Source: Chitinophagaceae bacterium
Lineage (GTDB): Bacteria; Bacteroidota; Bacteroidia; Chitinophagales; Chitinophagaceae
DNA: 11,520 nt
Assembly: GCA_025351145.1 (NCBI GenBank)
Contig: JANXWM010000733.1
Coordinates: 1 to 11,520, forward strand
Reading direction: 5' to 3'
Both the position numbers and the translations under genes were made by a program. The notes under the pieces were generated by a model. That model saw nothing but the letters and a program-made list of their open reading frames with translations, was not told where the DNA came from and ran no database searches. Below, in pieces: positions 1 through 6,189 of the stretch (position 1 is its first letter; every line of letters starts with the position of its first letter).

Positions 1-126
1 GAAGGTAAAAACAAGATGAGTGTACTCAATGCGATCCGAAATAAAATAGTACTCAGAATCTTTGCCTGTGTCAATAACAAAAGAAATTATCAAAAAAATT
101 ATACTTATTCCCTGGCAATACCATAG
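1..126 (+). CDS. IS110/IS116/IS902-family transposase, C-terminal end (partial)
   Basis: The reading frame is open from the first base of the window to a TAG at 124-126 and gives 41 residues. The stretch beginning EGKNKMSVLNAIRNK, followed by an R-I-F-A segment and an N-Y near the end, resembles the C-terminal end of IS110-type transposases. These end in a Gly-Lys-Asn-Lys plus Asn-Ala-x-x-Asn-Lys segment followed by an Arg-x-Phe-Ala strand. The catalytic DEDD and serine domains would lie to the left of the window and are not visible. IS110 elements lack ordinary terminal inverted repeats, so the right end of the element cannot be placed by eye. It probably lies at or shortly after the stop. 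The call rests on family resemblance recalled from memory over only 41 residues. Confidence 0.6.
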   Translation, partial: EGKNKMSVLNAIRNKIVLRIFACVNNKRNYQKNYTYSLAIP

Positions 127-236
127 AAATCGACGCAAGAGGCGATGCCATAAAATACCTTGGCCCGGCTCAAAATATCCCTGAAAATAAATTGGATGAA
201 CGGTTCTATTTGTTGTTAAGATTTGATAAAAAATAA
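78..236 (+). pseudogene. 3' remnant of an unidentified protein-coding gene next to the IS110 end
   Basis: A second frame is open from about position 78 to a TAA at 234-236 and overlaps the transposase tail. From about position 111 it reads like genuine protein, P-G-N-T-I-E-I-D-A-R-G-D-A-I-K-Y-L, and it ends in an R-F-Y-L-L-L-R-F-D-K-K segment. The first residues of the frame, rich in K and S, look non-coding and probably belong to the IS. There is no start codon in a sensible place. The simplest reading is that the IS110-like element inserted into a gene and left its last ~40 codons here. I do not recognise the family. It could also be a chance open frame. Confidence 0.35.
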
Positions 237-253
237 AAGAGGTTCCGCATCTT

Positions 254-291
254 TACGATATAATTCGTATTTTGCTACGAAATAAATCGTA
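254..291 (+). promoter_or_regulatory. Two tandem BlaI-type operators over the blaI promoter
   Basis: Two 16-bp dyads with identical arms are present: TACGA-N6-TCGTA at 254-269 and again at 276-291. They start 22 bp apart, about two helical turns, so two repressor dimers would bind the same DNA face. A TATTTTG at 268-274, close to the Bacteroidota -7 box TAnnTTTG but one base short, lies between them, and a TATAAT lies inside the first dyad. The second dyad ends 2 bp before the ATG at 294, so any transcript would have a very short leader. BlaI/MecI repressors bind dyads of this size, usually with TACA/TGTA arms. Autoregulation of the downstream operon is inferred. Confidence 0.7.
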
Positions 292-293
292 TT

Positions 294-677
294 ATGTCGA
301 ATATAAAAACGTTGAAACCCACAGAAAGTGAACTGGAAATACTGCAGGTGCTGTGGGAAAAAGGCGCTGCCACTGTAAGGGAAGTGCACGAAGTATTAAG
401 TGTTTATAAAGACAGCGGCTATACCACTACACTTAAACTGCTGCAGATTATGCACGAGAAAGGCATTGTAACAAGGGACGACAGCAGCAAAACCCATATT
501 TACAAAGCAAATGTTGATAAAGAAAAAACACAGCAGCAAATGCTGGGCAAAATGGTAGATGCATTATTTGGAGGATCGGCATTGCAGCTTGTAATGCAGG
601 CGCTGGGCTCATCTAAACCAAGCAATGAGGAACTGGAAGAAATTCAAAAATTACTTAACAACCTGAAAAAAAAGTAA
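294..677 (+). CDS. blaI: BlaI/MecI/CopY-family transcriptional repressor
   Basis: This 127-residue protein has the usual length and layout of the BlaI/MecI family. An N-terminal winged helix (about residues 8-75) includes the conserved opening P-T-E-S-E-L-E-I-L-Q-V-L-W. The recognition helix follows the G-Y-T-T-T-L motif at about residues 42-47, and a short wing ends in H-I-Y-K-A. The C-terminal part (about 80-127) is helical and would form the dimer interface, where cognate proteases cut these repressors. The stop lies 6 bp before the next ATG, so the gene is co-transcribed with the M56 peptidase gene. It probably represses its own operon through the tandem dyads at 254-291. No beta-lactamase gene is in the window, so the wider regulon is unknown. 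Confidence 0.93.
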   Translation: MSNIKTLKPTESELEILQVLWEKGAATVREVHEVLSVYKDSGYTTTLKLLQIMHEKGIVTRDDSSKTHIYKANVDKEKTQQQMLGKMVDALFGGSALQLVMQALGSSKPSNEELEEIQKLLNNLKKK

Positions 678-683
678 AGGTTT

Positions 684-2702
684 ATGCAGTCTTTTTTGCA
701 ATCAGCGTTCTTGCAGGCATTAGGGTATGCAATTGCCAACAGCTTATGGCAGGTTGCACTGATATGGCTGATTGTTTTGCTCGTAAACAGTATTGGAAAG
801 CTTACTTCAGCTAAAAAATATTTTGTTTCTGTAGTTGCGCAGTTTACTGGCTTTGCCTGGTTTATTGCCACGCTCCAATTTTATTATTCCCGCTGCAGCG
901 AAGTATTGCAGCAGGCGCAAATGAATGAAGCAATTAATAATGCACCAGCATATATTGCTGCCCCCGAGGTGAGCAGCTTTTCTTCTGCTCTGCTTTATGC
1001 TACAATAAAAATGGAATTATTACTGCCCTATCTTTCCGTTGCTTACCTGTTTATGCTTTTGTTTTTAAGTGTTCGGTTTATCAGGGCTTTTTATTTTACC
1101 AGGGAAATCCGCTACAAAGGTTTACATAAGCCTGATATCGATTTAAGGCTGTTTATTAAAAGGACCGCCGCATACCTTGGTATTAAAAAAGAAGTGAGTA
1201 TATATATTTCGGACCTTGTAAAAAGCCCGCTTACCATTGGCTTTTTAAAGCCATTGATTTTGATTCCTGTTGCCAGCCTGAACCATCTTTCTGCTGACCA
1301 GATGGAAGCCGTACTGCTTCACGAACTGGCACATATTAAACGGGCCGATTATCTTGTTAATATTATTCAGTCGTTTATTGAGATTACTTTATTTTTTAAT
1401 CCCTTTGTGCAGTTACTCGGCAAAACAATTAAGCATGAGCGGGAGAACAGTTGCGATGACTGGGTACTGCAGTTTCAATACAACCCGGCTATGTACGCAG
1501 AAGCTTTATTGCGTATTGCTTATGTACAAACGGGAACAGCACTTACCATGAATGCAACTGGCAATAAAGGCGATTTACTGCCAAGGGTAAAACGAATGCT
1601 TAACCAGCAGCAGGATAAATCTCACCGTTACAGAAACCAAGTTTTTTCGTTGCTGTTAATCACGATCATGTTAAGCACAGTTGCATGGTTGCAACCGGTA
1701 CCAAAAAATAACAACCTGCTTAAAAATACATCTGCCAATCAACATAAAATTGTTATTGAACCATTAACTGCCAGCGTTGATAATCCGCTGTTTAACCCGA
1801 TCTATTTCTTTGCAAAACCTATGCAGAAAGAAATTGACAAGGCTGTGGCAATTGCCCAGGAGCAGATCGATACCGCCGTACCCGCCACTATAGAAAAAAC
1901 GGCTAATATTATTGCAGACATAACACCTGCTTTACTCAAAAGCCTCCAGGATATTACGCTTCAGTTAGGTAACGAAATTGTAAAACCCCAGCCTCCGGAT
2001 GCTGAAGCTGATGCAAATACTGCTGATGGAAACAACCATGAAGATGCCACGTTTTCTCTTGGCGATACAGCCAATTTTACCAACGCCATTGCAGAACTCG
2101 TACAAAAAGAAATAAACAAAACCGACTGGAAGAAAGTTGATGATGATTTAGGTAAAATACAATTAAATATTTCTGATTTGCAGAAAGAAAAATTTTTAAA
2201 TGCTGCATCGGGCAAAATAAATGAAGTGCTTAATAAATCACTTGAACAGTTACAGCAACTGAAAACAGAAACCAATACAGCCGTAATATTACAGCAGAAA
2301 AAAAATGCAAAAAAGTTAGCCGGTGCTGCAAAAAAACTTGAACTGAAAATTCAAAATTCTAAAGAAATAAAAGCCGCACAACTAATTGAAGAAAAATTAA
2401 GGGAACATTCAGCCCCTGCAAAAAATGATGGTGGCGAAGAAAAGGAAACAGGCTTTTTATCTCCCAATTTGCCGGCAAACGAAGCCGTGAATATTGCCAG
2501 GGTGTATAATGCAGCGGCTTACAACAATATGGATTACACCTATCGTTTCGAAGACACAGCACAGGATTTAAACTCGGCAATTATTATAGTGAAACATAAT
2601 CCCACAAACGATTACAGCCATACAAAACATATTACTGTTGAAATAACCGGTAATAACGGAACTGTAAAAAAGTATGAATTTTCTGTAGAAGTTTACCAGT
2701 AG
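684..2702 (+). CDS. BlaR1/MecR1-like M56 membrane metallopeptidase with an unusual sensor region
   Basis: This 672-residue protein has the M56 (BlaR1/MecR1) core. Hydrophobic segments lie at about 14-36, 46-66, 108-130 and 319-337. The zinc motif HELAH is at 213-217 (His213, Glu214, His217) and is followed by K-R-A-D-Y. The H-E-R-E-N-S-C-D-D segment at 251-259 supplies the probable third ligand, Glu254. In this family the sensor's signal activates the cytoplasmic protease, which removes the BlaI-type repressor encoded just upstream. The ~335 residues after the last membrane segment do not resemble the penicillin-binding domain of BlaR1, and I see no S-x-x-K plus K-T-G set. Residues about 375-600 are rich in Lys, Glu, Ala and Gln and look helical or coiled-coil. 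The last ~70 residues look beta-rich. The stimulus is unknown. Confidence 0.9.
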   Translation: MQSFLQSAFLQALGYAIANSLWQVALIWLIVLLVNSIGKLTSAKKYFVSVVAQFTGFAWFIATLQFYYSRCSEVLQQAQMNEAINNAPAYIAAPEVSSFSSALLYATIKMELLLPYLSVAYLFMLLFLSVRFIRAFYFTREIRYKGLHKPDIDLRLFIKRTAAYLGIKKEVSIYISDLVKSPLTIGFLKPLILIPVASLNHLSADQMEAVLLHELAHIKRADYLVNIIQSFIEITLFFNPFVQLLGKTIKHERENSCDDWVLQFQYNPAMYAEALLRIAYVQTGTALTMNATGNKGDLLPRVKRMLNQQQDKSHRYRNQVFSLLLITIMLSTVAWLQPVPKNNNLLKNTSANQHKIVIEPLTASVDNPLFNPIYFFAKPMQKEIDKAVAIAQEQIDTAVPATIEKTANIIADITPALLKSLQDITLQLGNEIVKPQPPDAEADANTADGNNHEDATFSLGDTANFTNAIAELVQKEINKTDWKKVDDDLGKIQLNISDLQKEKFLNAASGKINEVLNKSLEQLQQLKTETNTAVILQQKKNAKKLAGAAKKLELKIQNSKEIKAAQLIEEKLREHSAPAKNDGGEEKETGFLSPNLPANEAVNIARVYNAAAYNNMDYTYRFEDTAQDLNSAIIIVKHNPTNDYSHTKHITVEITGNNGTVKKYEFSVEVYQ

Positions 2703-2750
2703 ATTCAACAACTAATCCATTCGCACTCCACTTTAATTCAAAGAAAAATT

Positions 2751-2855
2751 TTGGGGCCGGGCATAAGAATTACTATCCGGCTTCCCTTGCGTCGCACTCT
2801 TGTACGTTCGGATTATATATTGAGCTTTTATCTAAGCGTAGATTGTCGCGAATGC
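2751..2855 (+). repeat. Interspersed repeat, copy 1
   Basis: This is a full-length copy. The left part begins GGGGCCGGGCATAAGAATTA, the core CTTGCGTCGCACTCTTGTAC starts at 2786, and the right part carries GATTATATATTGAGCTTTT and then GCGTAGATTG...GCGAATG. It lies about 50 bp after the blaR1-like stop. With copy 2 it shares GGCATAAG in the left part and TGTACGTTCGG after the core, features missing from the other copies. Confidence 0.85.
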
Positions 2856-3010
2856 TTTTGGTCAGGCGATCAACATTAGGGGAGAAATGGTCGTGTTTTT
2901 ATATTCTTTCGATTGATTTGTCATCAACTTATTTCAGGACGAGACAGTTGCAGTTGAAAGACGCGTTGGGTCGCCCCCCAATTGTTTGAAGCCGATGTTG
3001 TGCGCAGCCT
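2856..3010. other. Gap between repeat copy 1 and the minus-strand accessory gene
   Basis: No gene is visible here. A short hairpin, TTGGG (2966-2970) with CCCAA (2977-2981), lies about 30 bp past the stop of the minus-strand gene. It has no T-run on either side, so it is a poor terminator. Nothing else stands out. Confidence 0.4.
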
Positions 3011-3658
3011 TTAATTGTTGTTATTGAACTCTTCGAAAACCTGTCTCAACACTTCAATGTCTTTATCATTGATTAGGGTTTTTATTTTTTTTGAATTATA
3101 GCCAATTAGGAATGGAATTTCTTTAATAAGAATATTTTTTTCAGAAGCCTTCTGTTTAAATAGTGTTTTAAATGTGTCATACTTAGCATCCTCAAGACCA
3201 GAAAGTAAGGTCAATTTTATTCGGTCTAATAAATTTTCGTTTACAAAAATTGCATCGATATGTTCTGTTAATTCTTCTATTGTCACAGTATTTCGAATTG
3301 CCTTCTTATTAGCAACACTATTTTTAATTCCTTTTGGCGAAGCATCAGTAAATACAATTGGTGATGACTGGTTTTTATTGAATAATTCTTTCATTTGAGA
3401 CGCTCTCAAACCATTGTATAAACCAAATAAGCCAAAAGCAGTATTCCAAAAAGCACATCTTCTATTTTTAGCAGTATTGAAATCGTAATGCCAAAAACTC
3501 TTGTCACTAACTGTTTCATTATTTGGTTCTCTGCCAACTACAAGTATTAGAGGGAATTTTTTATCATAAGTTAGGCCAAATGAAACTAATAGTGGATGTG
3601 TCATAAAACAAGTTTTACGTTTATTTTTTTTCTTAAATAACTCCGGTAGCATAAACAA
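3011..3658 (-). CDS. Uncharacterised accessory protein, possibly uracil-DNA-glycosylase-like fold
   Basis: The protein is 215 residues long if it starts at 3658. That start lies inside the upstream gene (26-bp overlap, different frame). Met3 at 3652 and Met19 at 3604 are alternatives, and the last would remove the overlap. I see no signal peptide or membrane segment. The order of motifs is loosely that of Mug/UDG-type glycosylases: P-L-I-L-V-V-G-R-E-P-N at about 36-46, where such enzymes have a glycine-rich G-x-x-P loop; C-A-F-W-N-T at about 68-73, like the N-R-F-W segment; and I-V-F-T-D-A-S-P at about 101-108. The C-terminal HPSP-like motif is not clear (I-G-Y-N-S-K-K is present instead), so activity is doubtful. 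Base composition is strikingly AT-rich, which suggests acquired DNA. That this is a real gene is likely; the family call is speculative. Confidence 0.65.
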   Translation of the reverse strand: MFMLPELFKKKNKRKTCFMTHPLLVSFGLTYDKKFPLILVVGREPNNETVSDKSFWHYDFNTAKNRRCAFWNTAFGLFGLYNGLRASQMKELFNKNQSSPIVFTDASPKGIKNSVANKKAIRNTVTIEELTEHIDAIFVNENLLDRIKLTLLSGLEDAKYDTFKTLFKQKASEKNILIKEIPFLIGYNSKKIKTLINDKDIEVLRQVFEEFNNNN

Positions 3659-4028
3659 TTAAAATAGCAATAGGCATTATACCATCAACATTAAATAGAG
3701 GGGTAATTCCAGTTGAATTTCCCTGCCTCATATTTTTGCCATCCCAATTAAACAGGGGAGTGCTTCCAGTGGAATTTCCGTGTCTTATGTATTTACCGTC
3801 AAAATTGTAAAGAGGAATATTACTAGTAGAGTTACCCTGTCTTAAATTTTTTCCATCCCAATTGAATAACGGTATGCTTCCAGTGGAATTACCTTGTCTA
3901 ATATATTTACCATCAAAGTTGTAAAGAGGAATATTGCCAGTTGAATTTCCTTGTCTCATATTTTTTCCATCAAAATTGAATAATGGGATACTTCCGGTGG
4001 AGTTTCCCTGTCTAATAGCTGCATTCAT
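3633..4028 (-). CDS. Small protein of six 19-residue repeats (function unknown)
   Basis: I chose the ATG at 4028, giving 131 residues. The longer frame would have to start at a TTG (4103) that lies inside the likely promoter box at 4101-4108. After M-N-A-A-I the protein is six tandem 19-residue units of the form RQGNSTGxIPLFNxDGKxx (residues 6-119), followed by a hydrophobic 12-residue tail. Units 1, 3 and 5 carry P-L-F-N-(F/W)-D-G-K-N. Units 2 and 4 carry P-L-Y-N-F-D-G-K-Y-I, a two-unit higher-order pattern. Such Asn-Gly-turn units suggest beta-hairpins, perhaps like the 4-fold beta-flower proteins of Bacteroidota (weak analogy). There is no signal peptide. The gene overlaps the downstream gene, so the two are probably translated together. 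Confidence 0.75.
   Translation of the reverse strand: MNAAIRQGNSTGSIPLFNFDGKNMRQGNSTGNIPLYNFDGKYIRQGNSTGSIPLFNWDGKNLRQGNSTSNIPLYNFDGKYIRHGNSTGSTPLFNWDGKNMRQGNSTGITPLFNVDGIMPIAILIVYATGVI
3672..4013 (-). repeat. Six in-frame 57-bp tandem repeats
   Basis: Six units of exactly 57 bp encode the 19-residue repeats of the protein above. The units differ at many third codon positions while the protein stays nearly the same, for example AGACAGGGA, AGACAAGGA and AGACAAGGT for R-Q-G. The array is therefore old and kept at the protein level, not a fresh DNA amplification. Confidence 0.9.
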
Positions 4029-4100
4029 AAGGCTTTGTTTTAAAAATAAATTATTGAGTAGTTGGCAAATTGAGGCGGTTGTATAAGGTTGAACACAATT

Positions 4101-4108
4101 CAAAGATA
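4101..4108 (-). promoter_or_regulatory. Bacteroidota -7 promoter box for the accessory gene pair
   Basis: The minus strand reads TATCTTTG, an exact match to the Bacteroidota -7 consensus TAnnTTTG. It lies 73 bp before the ATG at 4028 and would give a leader of about 65 nt. No clear -33 TTG is visible. Its overlap with the TTG at 4103 argues against that codon as a start. Confidence 0.55.
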
Positions 4109-4160
4109 GACGACTATTAGAAATAGAGCGAAAAAAAGCGTTTTAAATTTCAATGAGTTA

Positions 4161-4246
4161 TCATTCGCGTAGGTAGAGGCTCAGTCATAAACCGAACGTA
4201 CAAGAGTGCGACGCAAGGAACGATCAGCAGAATTACTTATGCCTGG
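4161..4246 (-). repeat. Interspersed repeat, copy 2 (inverted)
   Basis: Read on the minus strand it begins CCAGGCATAAGTAATTC, carries the core CTTGCGTCGCACTCTTGTAC (4217 down to 4198), then GTTCGG, and ends near CGCGAATG. Relative to copy 1 it lacks about 20 bp in the right part. It ends 15 bp past the amine oxidase stop and faces copy 1 across the accessory gene pair. Confidence 0.82.
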
Positions 4247-4261
4247 TACATCATATTTGCA

Positions 4262-5866
4262 CTATACTTTAAGTTTTTCAATGATCATTTGTGCAGCAAG
4301 CCTGCCGGTTTCGGCACCGCCATTCATAAAGCCCTGGAAGTTGTAACTGCAGTGCTCACCTGCAAAATATAAATTACCAACCGGCTCTGCTTCACTGCCC
4401 GCCATGCTGGTGTACTGACCAACTTTATACGATACATAACTGGCTTTTGAAAACACATAACCGGGCCAGTTCCACAACTGAAAATTATTGTTGAACTGTG
4501 CCGCCGCACCGGGAAAAACGCCGTCAAGCGCTTTTACATATTTATCTTTTGCGGTCGTTACATCCATGTTGCCAACTTCAATGCCGGCTTTGCCCCCGGG
4601 GAAAATTGTATAACCGCCACGGCCTGTATTATTGTTTTGCATTTGTGTGTGATCGTATCCATTCATCATGCCGTTATCAGAAAAGGCATAGCCTGCATAA
4701 CCCTGTTTGCGCCATACCCTTTCATTTACACCGATGAACATTTTTGAGTTACTGCCATAGCCAAGATGCTGTATGGTGTTCATTTTCCAATCGGGCAATG
4801 CAACCTGCATATCCACTTCGCGCAGCACAGTAAATGGCATGGTGATTAAAACAACATCTGCACTAACGCCAATGCTGCCTGCACCGGTTATTTTAAAACT
4901 AAGCTGATAAGATTGATCTTCTTTTTGCTTGATGGATGTAAGAAAGTGATTCGTTAACACATAGTCCTGCACTTCATTTGCAAGGGCTTCGCAAACTTTA
5001 AGATTGCCACCTGCAACAGAAAAACGCTCATCACTATCGCCGTATAAATCGAATGTTTTATCATCACCGGGATGAAAAACCGAAAGAAAACTGATGGCAG
5101 ATTGCTCGGTTGCTTCCATGCCGTATTCACAGGTGTAACTGGTATAAATCAATTCCCTGAACCATCCTTTTATGCCGATGCTGTCTATGTATTGCATAAT
5201 GCTCATACTGTCGAGCCTTACGTCATCTGCGGAATGCTTTTTATAATTGATTACATCGCTCAGCGAATCAATATCTCTTTTTATTTGCGGCACATAAGGA
5301 TGCAGTTCCTGCAGCACATCTTTTAAATGATAATGCTGCCCGTTAAAGTAATAGGCAAACTCTTCGAGTGCAAGCTCCGAAGGTTCGTGGCGGTCGATCA
5401 TATCAAGGTTAAAATGCTTTACAAGGTTGAGCATGTCTTCATGGTCGCTATCAATAAATTCGCCGCCCATTTCTGTCCACAAACCTTCCCCCATCATATC
5501 ATTTACACTCATAATTCTTCCGCCGATGCGCGGACTCCCTTCGTATATATAAGCGTTAATACCTGCCTGTTTTAAAATGTATGCTGCATGCAAACCGGCA
5601 ATGCCTGCACCAATAATTGCAATGGTGGGCTGCTCTTTTGTTTTAACCGTTTTGCAGGATTGATACAAACCCGCAACACTAATAAGGGCAGCAGTTTTAG
5701 CAGAATCACTTAAAAATTTACGCCGCGAAATTGCATGTCTTTTTTGCTCTTCCACCAATGCTTCAACATCGCTTATATTATGTTTCTGTGCATGCACCGA
5801 GAGGCGGAATAAATTCTTCAGCTGCTGCAACGCAATTCCTTTCACCGATTTTTTATAGCCCGGCAT
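4262..5866 (-). CDS. Flavin-dependent amine oxidase, Tat-exported
   Basis: This 534-residue protein is a member of the FAD-dependent amine oxidase family (monoamine, polyamine and L-amino-acid oxidases), which oxidise amines to imines with release of H2O2. The Rossmann FAD motif is at 84-93 (I-I-G-A-G-I-A-G-L-H), the ribose-binding acid is Glu109, and R-I-G-G-R is at 113-117. The C-terminal FAD segment A-G-E-H-C lies at about 502-506, followed by G-F-M-N-G-G-A-E-T-G. Before the catalytic domain is a twin-arginine signal, SRRKFL at 47-52, with a hydrophobic stretch ending at Cys71, so export to the periplasm is likely. About 46 residues precede the twin arginines, longer than usual. Substrate cannot be read from the sequence. 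It is transcribed alone on the minus strand, away from spmAB, with repeat copies in both flanking gaps. Confidence 0.88.
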   Translation of the reverse strand: MPGYKKSVKGIALQQLKNLFRLSVHAQKHNISDVEALVEEQKRHAISRRKFLSDSAKTAALISVAGLYQSCKTVKTKEQPTIAIIGAGIAGLHAAYILKQAGINAYIYEGSPRIGGRIMSVNDMMGEGLWTEMGGEFIDSDHEDMLNLVKHFNLDMIDRHEPSELALEEFAYYFNGQHYHLKDVLQELHPYVPQIKRDIDSLSDVINYKKHSADDVRLDSMSIMQYIDSIGIKGWFRELIYTSYTCEYGMEATEQSAISFLSVFHPGDDKTFDLYGDSDERFSVAGGNLKVCEALANEVQDYVLTNHFLTSIKQKEDQSYQLSFKITGAGSIGVSADVVLITMPFTVLREVDMQVALPDWKMNTIQHLGYGSNSKMFIGVNERVWRKQGYAGYAFSDNGMMNGYDHTQMQNNNTGRGGYTIFPGGKAGIEVGNMDVTTAKDKYVKALDGVFPGAAAQFNNNFQLWNWPGYVFSKASYVSYKVGQYTSMAGSEAEPVGNLYFAGEHCSYNFQGFMNGGAETGRLAAQMIIEKLKV

Positions 5867-5934
5867 ATTGATACATTTATGTTTCGGATTTGAAGATAAA
5901 GTTTTGTGCTGAAAGTATTTTATGAGAAGAATTT

Positions 5935-6035
5935 TTGGGCCAGGCTAAAGAATATGAATGAAGCTTTTCTTGCGTCGCACTCTTGTACGGTTTGATTATG
6001 AATGGGCTTTTGCCGTAGCGTAGATTGAAGCGAAT
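5935..6035 (+). repeat. Interspersed repeat, copy 3
   Basis: This full-length copy has left part TGGGCCAGGCTAAAGAATAT, core CTTGCGTCGCACTCTTGTAC starting at 5969, then GGTTTGATTATGAATGGGCT and the right end GCGTAGATTGAAGCGAAT. It lies upstream of the amine oxidase gene in the opposite orientation. Confidence 0.85.
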
Positions 6036-6042
6036 CAGCAAG

Positions 6043-6142
6043 TGCCGTCACCCTGTCCGCCGCGGCGGATCAGGGTCTCTTGTAGCTCGTCAAATATTTT
6101 GCCAGGAGATGCCGATCCGCCGCGGCGGACGGCATGACGGCA
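6043..6142. repeat. Two GC-rich hairpins nested in an 8-bp inverted repeat
   Basis: The 100-bp block is bounded by TGCCGTCA (6043-6050) and its exact inverse TGACGGCA (6135-6142). Inside are two long hairpins built on the same perfect palindrome TCCGCCGCGGCGGA. One spans 6050-6076 with outer arms ACCCTG/CAGGGT. The other spans 6109-6135 with outer arms ATGCCG/CGGCAT. Each has a single bulged base. The block separates repeat copy 3 from half-copy 4, as if inserted into or between copies. Its GC content stands out from the surroundings. Confidence 0.85.
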
Positions 6143-6177
6143 GCGCACACTTGTACGGTTGGATTATATATTGAGCA
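6143..6177 (+). repeat. Interspersed repeat, copy 4 (right half only)
   Basis: GCGCACACTTGTACGGTTGG followed by ATTATATATTGAGC matches the right half of the core and the following segment of copies 1 and 7. The left part is absent. Copy 4 directly abuts the hairpin block. Confidence 0.75.
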
Positions 6178-6189
6178 GGAAATGCAAAC

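Noticed and set aside
161..178. GGCCCGGCTCAAAATAT resembles the left end of the interspersed repeat
   Set aside because: The match stops after about 17 bases, the core is absent, and the stretch lies within the apparent coding remnant.
1961..2275. 104-codon frame antisense to the blaR1-like gene
   Set aside because: It is a shadow of a Lys/Glu/Ala-rich coding region; its Ser/Phe/Cys-rich product has no features of its own.
684..2702. Naming the M56 protein a beta-lactam sensor (BlaR1 proper)
   Set aside because: The C-terminal region lacks a visible penicillin-binding domain and there is no beta-lactamase gene in the window.
2966..2981. TTGGG/CCCAA hairpin as terminator for the accessory pair
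   Set aside because: The stem is only 5 bp and no T-run follows on either strand.
2940..3010. Integron attC-like site after the accessory pair (GTTGGGT and TTGTGCGCAG strings)
   Set aside because: No paired RYYYAAC and GTTRRRY ends with the right inverted architecture could be found, and none lies on the other side of the genes.
3672..4013. CRISPR-like array
   Set aside because: The 57-bp units are contiguous without spacers, in frame, and differ mostly at third codon positions; they encode protein repeats.
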